This document shows, piece by piece, positions 1 through 6,957 of a stretch of 6,957 bases of DNA (position 1 is its first letter; every line of letters starts with the position of its first letter). The DNA lies in contig QIAK01000062.1 in NCBI GenBank assembly GCA_003225515.1, forward strand, positions 1 to 6,957, written 5' to 3'. Below the pieces are notes generated by a model. It saw only the letters and a list, made by a program, of their open reading frames with translations, was not told the DNA's origin and searched no databases. The DNA comes from Acidobacteriota bacterium (GTDB taxonomy: Bacteria; Acidobacteriota; Terriglobia; Terriglobales; Acidobacteriaceae). The position numbers and the translations under genes were made by a program.

Positions 1-29
1 GAATTCAAAAATTGGGGTACGTTCCGTCT

Positions 30-73
30 GTCCCCATGTTTCCCGTCCCATGTTTCCGTCCCCATGTTTCCCC
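30..73. repeat. Three direct copies of a GTCCCCATGTTTCC-like repeat
   Basis: Three adjacent copies can be read: GTCCCCATGTTTCCC (30-44), GTCCCATGTTTCC (45-57) and GTCCCCATGTTTCCCC (58-73). They differ only in the length of the C runs. Just upstream, a GGGG (14-17) could pair with the CCCC of the first copy. From memory, strings of the type GGTACGTTCCGTCTGTCCCC occur near REP-associated Y1 transposase genes in several soil bacteria, so this may be the edge of a REP/RAYT-type element. No transposase is visible, so that origin is only an inference. From here to the groEL terminator (74-130) I see no gene or signal. Confidence 0.6.
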
Positions 74-130
74 GATGACATTCCCCGCGGACTGGCCGCA
101 ACCTATCAGGAAATTGATCGCACCGCAACG

Positions 131-160
131 AAAAAAGGCCCCGCTCTTTCGAGCGGGACC
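131..160 (-). terminator. Intrinsic terminator of the groES-groEL operon
   Basis: Read on the minus strand, GGTCCCGCTC pairs with GAGCGGGGCC across a GAAA tetraloop, giving a 10-bp stem with one U-G wobble. Six T residues follow immediately (131-136). It begins about 43 nt after the groEL stop codon. The strong G/C stem, stable GNRA loop and U-tract are the classic layout of a rho-independent terminator for leftward transcription. There is no comparable U-tract in the plus direction. Confidence 0.93.
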
Positions 161-170
161 TTTGACTTTG

Positions 171-198
171 CCGACGACCAACGACTAACGGCCAACGA
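171..198. repeat. Degenerate heptanucleotide repeat behind groEL
   Basis: The plus strand reads in 7-nt steps: CCGACGA, CCAACGA, CTAACGG, CCAACGA. On the transcribed minus strand the units are TCGTTGG, CCGTTAG, TCGTTGG and TCGTCGG, starting five nt after the groEL TAA. It lies between the stop codon and the terminator, so it is part of the mRNA 3' end. A second cluster of the same period sits behind groES (2020-2050). Confidence 0.6.
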
Positions 199-203
199 CG
201 TCC

Positions 204-1865
<1,662 letters not shown>

Positions 1866-1935
1866 TGCTGTTATCTCCTATTTAGTTCTGTCGCAGGATT
1901 GGCCTGCGGGATGTTGGTTAGGTGCGGCTTCGACC

Positions 1936-1956
1936 TTCCGGCTCTCGGCTTCCGCA
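1936..1956. repeat. Heptad repeat, arm of the groES-groEL intergenic inverted repeat
   Basis: The plus strand reads TTCCGGC, TCTCGGC, TTCCGCA in 7-nt steps. The 16-mer CGGCTCTCGGCTTCCG (1939-1954) is the reverse complement, with one mismatch, of CGGAAGCCGGGAGCCG at 2020-2035. The two clusters can therefore form a long stem enclosing about 65 nt. The remaining sequence between the arms shows no ORF or other signal. Confidence 0.55.
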
Positions 1957-2019
1957 AATTCAATCGGATCCAAGAAGACTGGGGCCTGCCGCTCCTTGCT
2001 GGCCTAAAGCGCTCCGCCC

Positions 2020-2050
2020 CGGAAGCCGGGAGCCGAACGCCGGAAGCCGA
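2020..2050. repeat. Degenerate heptanucleotide repeat directly behind groES
   Basis: Four units follow at exact 7-nt spacing on the plus strand: CGGAAGC, CGGGAGC, CGAACGC, CGGAAGC, then the start of a fifth (CGA). On the transcribed minus strand the first unit begins one nt after the groES stop codon. Its first 16 bases form the second arm of the inverted repeat with 1939-1954. Placement and period match the cluster behind groEL (171-198), though the base consensus differs. Confidence 0.6.
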
Positions 2051-2051
2051 C

Positions 2052-2387
2052 TTACCGCCTCGATCCAGCTAATTCCTTCTTGGCCGGAGCTGCGGCGCCG
2101 GTGAGGACTCCGAGGACTTCTTCTTCCTTCATGATGATGAAATCTTCGCCATCAATCTTGATTTCGGTGCCGGAGTACTTGCCGAACAGAATGCGATCGC
2201 CGTCTTTCACGGCCAATGGAAAGGTCTTGCCTTCGTCGTTGGTGCGGCCTTTGCCGGTGGAGATTACTTCGCCTTCCTGCGGCTTATCTTTTGCCGAGTC
2301 GGGGATGATGATGCCGCCACGTGTGGTGGAAGCCTCTTCCACGCGACGGACCAGAATGCGGTCATGGAGTGGTGAGAATTTCGCCAT
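2052..2387 (-). CDS. groES: 10-kDa co-chaperonin GroES
   Basis: GroES is the heptameric lid that caps GroEL and encloses the folding chamber. The 111-residue protein begins MAKFSPLHDRILVRRVEE, typical of the family. The mobile loop with the hydrophobic GroEL-binding tripeptide III lies at residues 20-35 (STTRGGIIIPDSAKDK), and a roof-loop region with NDEGK at 50-54. The core ends near residue 97 (EEEVLGVLTG). The remaining 14 residues (AAAPAKKELAGSRR) are a basic extension that E. coli GroES (97 aa) lacks. The ATG start is supported by AAAGGAG at 2398-2404, ten nt upstream. It is the first gene of the operon, about 110 nt downstream of the predicted transcription start and CIRCE. Confidence 0.98.
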   Translation of the reverse strand: MAKFSPLHDRILVRRVEEASTTRGGIIIPDSAKDKPQEGEVISTGKGRTNDEGKTFPLAVKDGDRILFGKYSGTEIKIDGEDFIIMKEEEVLGVLTGAAAPAKKELAGSRR

Positions 2388-2478
2388 GGGTCTGTTACTC
2401 CTTTCGAGTAGTTAAGAAGGTGATTTGCCTTCAGTTGATTTGCGTAAACCTATGATTTATATGGGTTAGGCGGCTGTG

Positions 2479-2505
2479 TTAGCAGTTGAGCCTTACGAGT
2501 GCTAA
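2479..2505 (-). promoter_or_regulatory. CIRCE element (HrcA operator)
   Basis: On the minus strand the element reads TTAGCACTC, nine nt, then AACTGCTAA. The consensus is TTAGCACTC-N9-GAGTGCTAA. The promoter-proximal arm is perfect and the distal arm matches 7 of 9. The spacing is exactly nine. In the known mechanism HrcA binds CIRCE and represses groESL until heat stress inactivates it. The element shares one base with the -10 box and covers the expected transcription start, so bound HrcA would block initiation. hrcA itself is not in this window. Confidence 0.95.
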
Positions 2506-2533
2506 TTGTAGGACGAGAGGCGCGGAATGTCAA
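2505..2533 (-). promoter_or_regulatory. Sigma-70-type promoter of groES-groEL
   Basis: The minus strand carries TTGACA (-35, 2528-2533) and TACAAT (-10, 2505-2510) separated by exactly 17 nt. The -35 is perfect and the -10 is one base off TATAAT. The transcription start is expected around 2497-2499, inside CIRCE, leaving a leader of about 110 nt before groES. A housekeeping promoter with a CIRCE operator is the standard arrangement for HrcA-controlled chaperonin operons. Confidence 0.93.
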
Positions 2534-2541
2534 GCGGGTTC

Positions 2542-2562
2542 GGGCACAATCTGGGCACAATC
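2542..2562. repeat. Tandem 10-bp direct repeat just upstream of the groESL promoter
   Basis: GGGCACAATC occurs at 2542-2551 and again at 2553-2562, so the copies are spaced 11 bp, about one DNA helix turn. They start eight bp upstream of the -35 box, at about -44 to -65 from the predicted start. That is a usual place for an activator or second repressor. No known operator is recognised, and it may instead be residual sequence of the degraded upstream gene. Confidence 0.45.
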
Positions 2563-2611
2563 CAAGCATGACACATGGAGTCATAAGCGGGGCTCTCGAG
2601 AAAACGTCCGC

Positions 2612-2640
2612 CACCAGATTTCCCTATCACCAGATTTCCC
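2612..2640. repeat. 13-bp direct repeat in the 3' part of the thioredoxin relic
   Basis: CACCAGATTTCCC occurs at 2612-2624 and 2628-2640 with TAT between the copies, a 16-bp period. It lies in the part of the relic that no longer resembles thioredoxin-fold proteins, so it is most likely a small duplication in decaying sequence. Confidence 0.5.
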
Positions 2641-3163
2641 GAGCAACGAAGGGTCGGAAAACCGGCTCTCGGGTCCGGGTCGTACTTCCCGCCCTTGCGA
2701 AGTTCCAGCAGGTGTTGGGAATGCAATACCGAGCCCCGGCTGTCCAAGACATAAAAATGAGGGACGCCTTCCACTTTAGGATAGTATGACAAAACCTGCT
2801 CATTCTTCTTGTCCGTGCCGTAATAGACAGGCACAGTGATAAAGTTCTTGTCCCGAAGTTCCAGAAGTTCAGGGTGCTCCTGGAGTAGCTGATCCATTTG
2901 ATGGCAGTACTGGCACCAGTCGCCGCCAACATCTAGGAGGATGCGCTTGCCGGTCCCGCATCCCGCTTGGAATCGAATTTGTGGACTGAGACGTATGTGG
3001 AGTCCGCCACGCCTGAGAGTTGCGCGTCGGGCGCCTTGTCGCTCTGCGCAAACAAAAACGCGCATCCCAGAAGGAAAAATAGCATGGCTGCCGGTCGTGA
3101 TCTCATTCGCACTCCAAGCCATAAACAGGCGCAATGAACTAACGAGTTATCGAAAATCCTATT

Positions 3164-3202
3164 TCGCGACTGTCAACGAGTCAATGGAATTTCGAGTCGC
3201 GA
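3164..3202. other. 8-bp inverted repeat between the thioredoxin relic and the protease gene
   Basis: TCGCGACT (3164-3171) and AGTCGCGA (3195-3202) are perfect inverted copies separated by 23 nt. The long loop and absence of a T-run make a terminator unlikely. An operator is possible given the position between two divergent genes. The rest of 3107-3364 shows no convincing -35/-10 pair for the protease gene. Confidence 0.3.
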
Positions 3203-3364
3203 TTCGGTGAAGCCCTGAAATGTCGAACTGGTTGAAGCTTGGTTGGCGGTTCGCGCCCGCACAAGGGTATCTGTCCCTTCGAGATGTACTCCTGGGAGTG
3301 ACCTTCAGTGATCTCGCCTTGCCTCCATGCGTGCCGCCATCATCATGGGTAGCAAGGTGGTCCC

Positions 3365-5902
3365 ATGAATAAAGAGATCTTCCCCCGGATTTATTGCAGT
3401 GTATTGTTTATGGCCGTGGCGATGCTGCTCGGCAGCACCGCTGGTCTCGCGCAAACCCCCTCTACGAATTCTGATAGACCGGCCGCGGCGCGCATGCGTG
3501 CATTGAATAATTCTCTATTAAATCTCCATGGCCAGATGCAAGGGGCGGGGCCAAGCGATGTTCGAAACTTGCGCGGCCAAGCCGCAACTGTAATCGCGGA
3601 ACGCGCCGCCGCTTTGGCTGGGCTAATTCAAAATGACCCACATGCGGCGCTGAAGTTCGCATTTTCGCCGGAGTTGCTGGCGGATATGGCGGCAAAGTTT
3701 CCGCGATCCGCGTCGCAATTGGAATCACATAGTACCGTAAGTGGACCGGTGGAGCGTTGGAGTGCCGATTACCCCGGTCTGAAAAGTTCCCGTTCTTGGC
3801 TCACGATCAGATCGGGCGTAGGGAACCTGAACCTCCACTTCGCATACCAGGAGCCGCTAGACCTTAGACGCGGCGACGTTGTGCAAGCCTCTGGCGTGGT
3901 AGCCGGGTCCGAGATGGCGGTCGAAACAAGCAGCAAGGTTCAATCCGCCGCAGGGTTGAGCTCGACGACTGGCCCAAGTTCGGCATCGCTCATTGCCGCT
4001 GCGAGTTCTGCGCCCGCGCGCCACTGGCCAATGCTTGTACCGTTGCTGTGCGGCATTGTGCTTTCGATATCCGGTTCGCGCGTGGATCTTCGCCGAGTCC
4101 GTAGGTACCTAGTCGGATTGTTCAAGCGATCCGCTCGTTATGGCTTGTCATTCGCCGTATTCGTGTTTAGTTCCGCCACCAGTTTCGGACAGACTTCGAG
4201 TTGCACCAGCACGACCGGCTTACAGAACATCGCCGTGATTCTGGTTACCTTTCCAGGTGTCACGCTTCCGCCGAATGTCACAGTGCAGAGCCTTCAGGAC
4301 ACCTTCTTCAACACCAGCACAGGTGTCTCTCTGGATGGGTTCCTTCGCGAGACTTCCTACGGCCAGACCTCCGCAACAGGAGACGTCTTTGGTCCCTACA
4401 CATTGACGGGCACATACGCTTCCTGCGGCGATGTCACCGGGGCTGTGCTCAATGATGCCATTGTTGCAGCAGCCGCCAGCGGCGCAAACATGCAAAGTTA
4501 CAACCGTGTGTTTCTGGTATTTCCCGACTTGTTCAGCTGCGGATGGGCTGGATTAGCCACGAACTCCTGCAGCATTACGTCATCCGGCACGACCCTTAGC
4601 ACCTCAACCGCATATCTGGTCGCGAGTTACCTTGACACGCGAATCCATGGCGTGGAGCTTGCGTCGCATGAGATCGGGCATAATTTTGGGCTGGCGCATT
4701 CAGGCATGATCACTTCGGGCACTGATGTCCTCGGCCCGGTTGCTTCGGCGGGAACTGAGAGCGATATGGGCGATCTTTGGTCAACAATGGGAGGAATGGA
4801 TCTCGGAATGTATCCGGCACCTCAAAAGGCGGAGGTGCTGGGGTGGCTCGAGCCGACTACCAATTATCAGGTGGTGCAGAGCAAGGGAACCTATACTCTA
4901 GAACCGCTTGAGACGAGCCCGGCCGGACTCCAAGCGTTGAAAATTCAGCGCGGTACCGGGGGCAACGAGTGGCTTTGGGTCGAGTACAGGCAGCCTATAG
5001 GTAACTACGATTCGACCCTGTTTGGGGCACAACCACTCTACGGAGCGCTCGTCCACTACGAGGATCCGGGCACGCCCACCGGACACACGTACCAGCCCAA
5101 TTTCACGCCCGGTACATCCGGCTTCAACCTGTTGACAGCCGGCGAAACCTGGGTTGATCCGTATTCCAATCTTTCCATCTCCGTGCCGAGTGGCACCTCA
5201 AGCGGACTAACTGTAAATGTGAGCTACGGAGCCGCGCCCCCTACCTGCACACATGCTAATCCAACAATGACGGTGAGTCCGTTGAACCCAAGCATATATG
5301 CCGGCAATAGCGCGTCCTATGCGCTTTCGGTAATCAACAACGACTCCTCGGGCTGCTCGTCGAACACCTTCAGCCTAGGTTCGACACAGCCGTCAAGCTG
5401 GCCGACGAGTTTCTCCTCGACGTCGATAACGCTCAGCCCGGGACAATCGGCGCCGGTCACGCTGTACAAGACTGGGCCTTCAGGCACGCCTCCAGGTACT
5501 TATGCCGTCAATGCGAGCGCGACGAACAGCTCGTACGTAGGGTTGGGGACCGCTAATGTCACAGTTATGACTGCGCCTGCGCTAACGGTTAGTGTAGCAG
5601 TGTCAGGCTCGAGTTTTGGATCTCGCAGCACTGTCCCCATTACAGCAACGGTTCTGAATGGTGGCACTTCAGCTTCAGGCGCCAGCGTGACATTTACGCT
5701 CACAGCGCCCGACGGAAGTACCGCTACGCAATCTGCAACCACCAGCTCCAGTGGCGCAGCCACGTGGAGCTACAGGCTAGGTCCAAAGTCGCTCACTGGG
5801 CCTTACTCGGTGGTCGCACTGGCAACATTAAGTTCCGGTTCAAAACACTCCGTGAGTACGCAGACTGTGACCAGCAACACAGTGAGCTTCACCGTTCAGT
5901 AG
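3365..5902 (+). CDS. Secreted M11 (gametolysin-like) zinc metallopeptidase with C-terminal beta-sandwich domains
   Basis: This is predicted to be an exported protease acting outside the cytoplasm. A signal peptide occupies residues 1-29 (hydrophobic run then GLA before Q30). Residues 40-185 form a prodomain-like region (RSWLTIRSG, LNLHFAYQEP, GVVAGSEMA). The catalytic domain runs from about 285 to 500. Its zinc site is HEIGHNFGLAH at 435-445 (ligands H435, H439, H445; catalytic E436), with a probable Met-turn at STMGG (473-477). Residues 630-735 resemble a NEW3-type module (TVSPLNPSIYAGNSASYALSV) and 738-845 an Ig/Big-like module (SGASVTFTLTAPDG). Oddly, residues 196-280 hold a Ser/Ala linker and two hydrophobic stretches (222-238 and 259-275) around an Arg-rich segment, a feature absent from relatives I recall. 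The ATG has a close AGGTGG (3355-3360), four nt away. Family assignment is firm at the active site; substrate is unknown. A convergent gene follows. Confidence 0.88.
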   Translation: MNKEIFPRIYCSVLFMAVAMLLGSTAGLAQTPSTNSDRPAAARMRALNNSLLNLHGQMQGAGPSDVRNLRGQAATVIAERAAALAGLIQNDPHAALKFAFSPELLADMAAKFPRSASQLESHSTVSGPVERWSADYPGLKSSRSWLTIRSGVGNLNLHFAYQEPLDLRRGDVVQASGVVAGSEMAVETSSKVQSAAGLSSTTGPSSASLIAAASSAPARHWPMLVPLLCGIVLSISGSRVDLRRVRRYLVGLFKRSARYGLSFAVFVFSSATSFGQTSSCTSTTGLQNIAVILVTFPGVTLPPNVTVQSLQDTFFNTSTGVSLDGFLRETSYGQTSATGDVFGPYTLTGTYASCGDVTGAVLNDAIVAAAASGANMQSYNRVFLVFPDLFSCGWAGLATNSCSITSSGTTLSTSTAYLVASYLDTRIHGVELASHEIGHNFGLAHSGMITSGTDVLGPVASAGTESDMGDLWSTMGGMDLGMYPAPQKAEVLGWLEPTTNYQVVQSKGTYTLEPLETSPAGLQALKIQRGTGGNEWLWVEYRQPIGNYDSTLFGAQPLYGALVHYEDPGTPTGHTYQPNFTPGTSGFNLLTAGETWVDPYSNLSISVPSGTSSGLTVNVSYGAAPPTCTHANPTMTVSPLNPSIYAGNSASYALSVINNDSSGCSSNTFSLGSTQPSSWPTSFSSTSITLSPGQSAPVTLYKTGPSGTPPGTYAVNASATNSSYVGLGTANVTVMTAPALTVSVAVSGSSFGSRSTVPITATVLNGGTSASGASVTFTLTAPDGSTATQSATTSSSGAATWSYRLGPKSLTGPYSVVALATLSSGSKHSVSTQTVTSNTVSFTVQ

Positions 5903-5913
5903 AAACTTTGGAC

Positions 5914-5947
5914 AAAATCAAGGCGCCCCAGGTTCGGGGCGCCTTGA
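5914..5947 (-). terminator. Terminator between two convergent genes
   Basis: TCAAGGCGCCCC (5918-5929) and GGGGCGCCTTGA (5936-5947) form a perfect 12-bp stem with a six-nt loop. In the minus direction TTTT follows at once (5917-5914), which fits an intrinsic terminator for the downstream minus-strand gene, 29 nt after its stop codon. In the plus direction the hairpin lies 15 nt after the protease stop but has no U-tract, so it may only stall RNA polymerase or protect that mRNA's 3' end. Confidence 0.85.
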
Positions 5948-5975
5948 GGTTAACGTCGGCACGAGCCGAACAAAT

Positions 5976-6957
5976 TTATGGTGTGCACTCGCCGGAACCT
6001 TGGCAGATCGGGCAAGTGATCGTGGCGCAGCCGTATACTGGGGCCGTAGCTGTGCTGTTGCAACGGGAGTCCCCACTCGTCACGGTGTTGAGTGAGCCCA
6101 CCGTTGCGTGGGCGCCCGTAATCACGATCAAGTCATCAAAGTTGAACCTGCCCGGACCGGTTCCTGGATTGCCGAATCCATCCAGTATCGGAGTATCGGT
6201 GGTTGCCACGTAGGTACTCGAGTACGTCGTGCAAGCGCTCGCGTTCGTGCAGCCACCTTTTCCGTCAGAAGTACAAGGTGCCAAGGTGGATAACAATGGC
6301 GCAGGCGTTGGCGACGTTGGACTGGTCGATGTGTGCTCGTAGTCGGTCAAAGCCAGGCCGGTCACTTGTGAATTGCCAGTGTTGCAGATGTTTCCATTGT
6401 ACGAAACCTGAACATGAACATCACTGCCGCTTGCGACCGTGAGTGTTCCGACAGGAGTGGTGCCGCAACTTGCGGTGGCCGGAGTGGTTGATGTTGTGTT
6501 TTGTGGACTGCCAGATGGGTCGGTGGCGCCCTTCGCGATGGCACTGTCACTTTGATTGAGCGATGCAGACTGGTCTGAGTCACTCCAAGTGCCAGTTTCG
6601 CCTGCTCCAAGAGTGCTTGTGCCGTAGTTCGGGGAATTCACGCCGTTAACGATAGTGTTGTTGCTCACGTTGATTCCAGGTCCCGAGGTCACTGCCGGTG
6701 CGATGGTGTCGAATACCTGCACGCCATACATAGTTCCAATTCCGGTATTCGTCACAATGCCTTTCATCGAATAATCGATAGTGGTTCCGTTCGGGTCAAC
6801 CTGCGCGCTGCAGCTCTTCGTAATGCTCAGAGCGCACACTGGGAAGCCGCCTGACAGGAAGTCTTTGAGCACGGCAGTAGTGGACTGAGACGACCTCGTT
6901 TCTACCAGGAAGCTAGAGAAGCAAGGCAATTGGGTGATACCGACGGCTGCGAATGCG
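5976..6957 (-). CDS. Secreted DUF11-like repeat protein, C-terminal part (5' end beyond the window)
   Basis: The frame is open from the window edge (minus-strand AFAAVGITQLPCF...) to TAA at 5976-5978, about 326 codons. No convincing start codon and ribosome-binding site pair is seen, so the gene is treated as partial. The visible part has a segment SSQSTTAVLKDFLSGGFPVC (around 6838-6892). It is followed by a beta-rich unit starting ITKSCSAQVDPNGTTIDYSM and IVTNTGIGTMYGVQVFDT, the pattern of DUF11/prealbumin-like repeats in secreted bacterial proteins. A second, weaker unit contains VHVQVSYNGNICNTG. Ser/Thr/Asn/Gly richness, low Lys content and paired cysteines fit an exported or surface protein. 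The end is cysteine-rich, with CPICQGSG at 5991-6014, a DnaJ-type CxxCxGxG string. No C-terminal anchor is seen. The function is unknown; adhesion or matrix roles are guesses. Confidence 0.75.
   Translation of the reverse strand, partial: AFAAVGITQLPCFSSFLVETRSSQSTTAVLKDFLSGGFPVCALSITKSCSAQVDPNGTTIDYSMKGIVTNTGIGTMYGVQVFDTIAPAVTSGPGINVSNNTIVNGVNSPNYGTSTLGAGETGTWSDSDQSASLNQSDSAIAKGATDPSGSPQNTTSTTPATASCGTTPVGTLTVASGSDVHVQVSYNGNICNTGNSQVTGLALTDYEHTSTSPTSPTPAPLLSTLAPCTSDGKGGCTNASACTTYSSTYVATTDTPILDGFGNPGTGPGRFNFDDLIVITGAHATVGSLNTVTSGDSRCNSTATAPVYGCATITCPICQGSGECTP

Larger units (their letters stand above)
2502..3106 (-). pseudogene. Broken secreted thioredoxin-fold (Thioredoxin_7-like) gene
   Basis: An intact product would be a small exported thiol-redox protein. 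The N-terminus is in one frame: ATG at 3104-3106 with GGAG (3112-3115) upstream. It encodes MRSRPAAMLFFLLGCAFLFAQ, a good signal peptide, and continues to VHKFDSKRDA before a TAG at 2933-2935. The core lies in another frame from about 2954: TGKRILLDVGGDWCQYCHQMD, with CxxC cysteines at 2913-2915 and 2904-2906, and a VPHFYVLD segment with the cis-proline typical of the fold. Relatives recalled from memory carry a helix of roughly 14 residues between the KFDxKRDA and TGK segments. It is missing here, so a deletion with loss of frame near 2950-2957 is likely. After GGKYDPDP the core frame loses resemblance and runs without stop to 2502, across the groES promoter and most of CIRCE. A sequencing error cannot be excluded, but the missing helix argues against one. 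Confidence 0.75.

Noticed and set aside
1..6. GAATTC at the exact window start, suggesting a cloning junction
   Set aside because: Other GAATTC sites occur inside the window (near 3466 and 6632), and no vector sequence is visible, so it is not evidence of a clone end.
2080..2415. 111-codon plus-strand frame opposite groES
   Set aside because: It is the antisense shadow of a certain groES gene, with no ribosome-binding site or recognisable domain.
2457..2465. TATAAA-like box on the minus strand as a second groES promoter
   Set aside because: No acceptable -35 lies 16-18 nt upstream, and the TTGACA-N17-TACAAT promoter at CIRCE fully explains the operon.
2627..2932. 101-codon minus-strand frame (MLAATGAST...) within the thioredoxin relic
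   Set aside because: It is in the frame of the relic's signal peptide but is a shifted reading of the thioredoxin core, rich in Trp/Arg/Cys/Ser with no domain. The WCQYC frame is clearly the real one.
3200..3364. Candidate sigma-70 promoters ahead of the protease gene
   Set aside because: TTGGCG and TTGCCT-like hexamers occur, but none pairs at proper spacing with a good -10, so no promoter is called.
5764..6213. 149-codon plus-strand frame overlapping the protease end and the convergent gene
   Set aside because: It begins inside the protease gene in another frame, crosses the 12-bp terminator hairpin, and runs antisense to the DUF11-like gene with no coding signature.

Overview
The window looks like a chromosomal segment of a soil-type Acidobacteriota (Terriglobia/Koribacter-like) bacterium. 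This rests on the GroEL and GroES sequences, the style of the secreted Ser/Thr/Gly-rich proteins, a Thioredoxin_7-type relic of a kind I associate with that phylum, and degenerate heptanucleotide repeats between genes. The phylum is inferred from memory of related sequences, not from a search.

Left part (1-2562), minus strand: a textbook groES-groEL heat-shock operon. Reading on the minus strand, a near-consensus sigma-70-type promoter (TTGACA-N17-TACAAT) runs directly into a CIRCE element (the HrcA operator). Then come groES, a 185-nt gap filled with heptad repeats and an inverted repeat, groEL, a further heptad cluster, and a strong intrinsic terminator (131-160). Beyond the terminator are three copies of a GTCCCCATGTTTCC-like repeat (30-73).

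Middle (2502-3106), minus strand: the relic of a small secreted thioredoxin-fold protein. A good signal peptide and N-terminus lie in one frame and the WCxxC thioredoxin core in another. The core frame loses family resemblance at its end and runs on into the groES promoter and CIRCE. No functional product is expected.

Right part: a plus-strand gene for an 845-residue secreted M11 (gametolysin-like) zinc metallopeptidase. It carries a prodomain, a HEIGHNFGLAH active site and two C-terminal beta-sandwich modules, with an unexpected pair of hydrophobic segments between prodomain and catalytic domain. It converges on a minus-strand gene for a secreted DUF11-like repeat protein, which is cut by the window end. 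A 12-bp perfect hairpin lies between the two stop codons.

No defence system, mobile element with a transposase, CRISPR array, tRNA or rRNA is visible. The window is mostly ordinary. The most interesting points are the membrane-hairpin insertion in the protease, an 11-residue duplication-like insertion in GroEL near the equatorial/intermediate hinge, and the heptad repeats directly behind both chaperonin stop codons.
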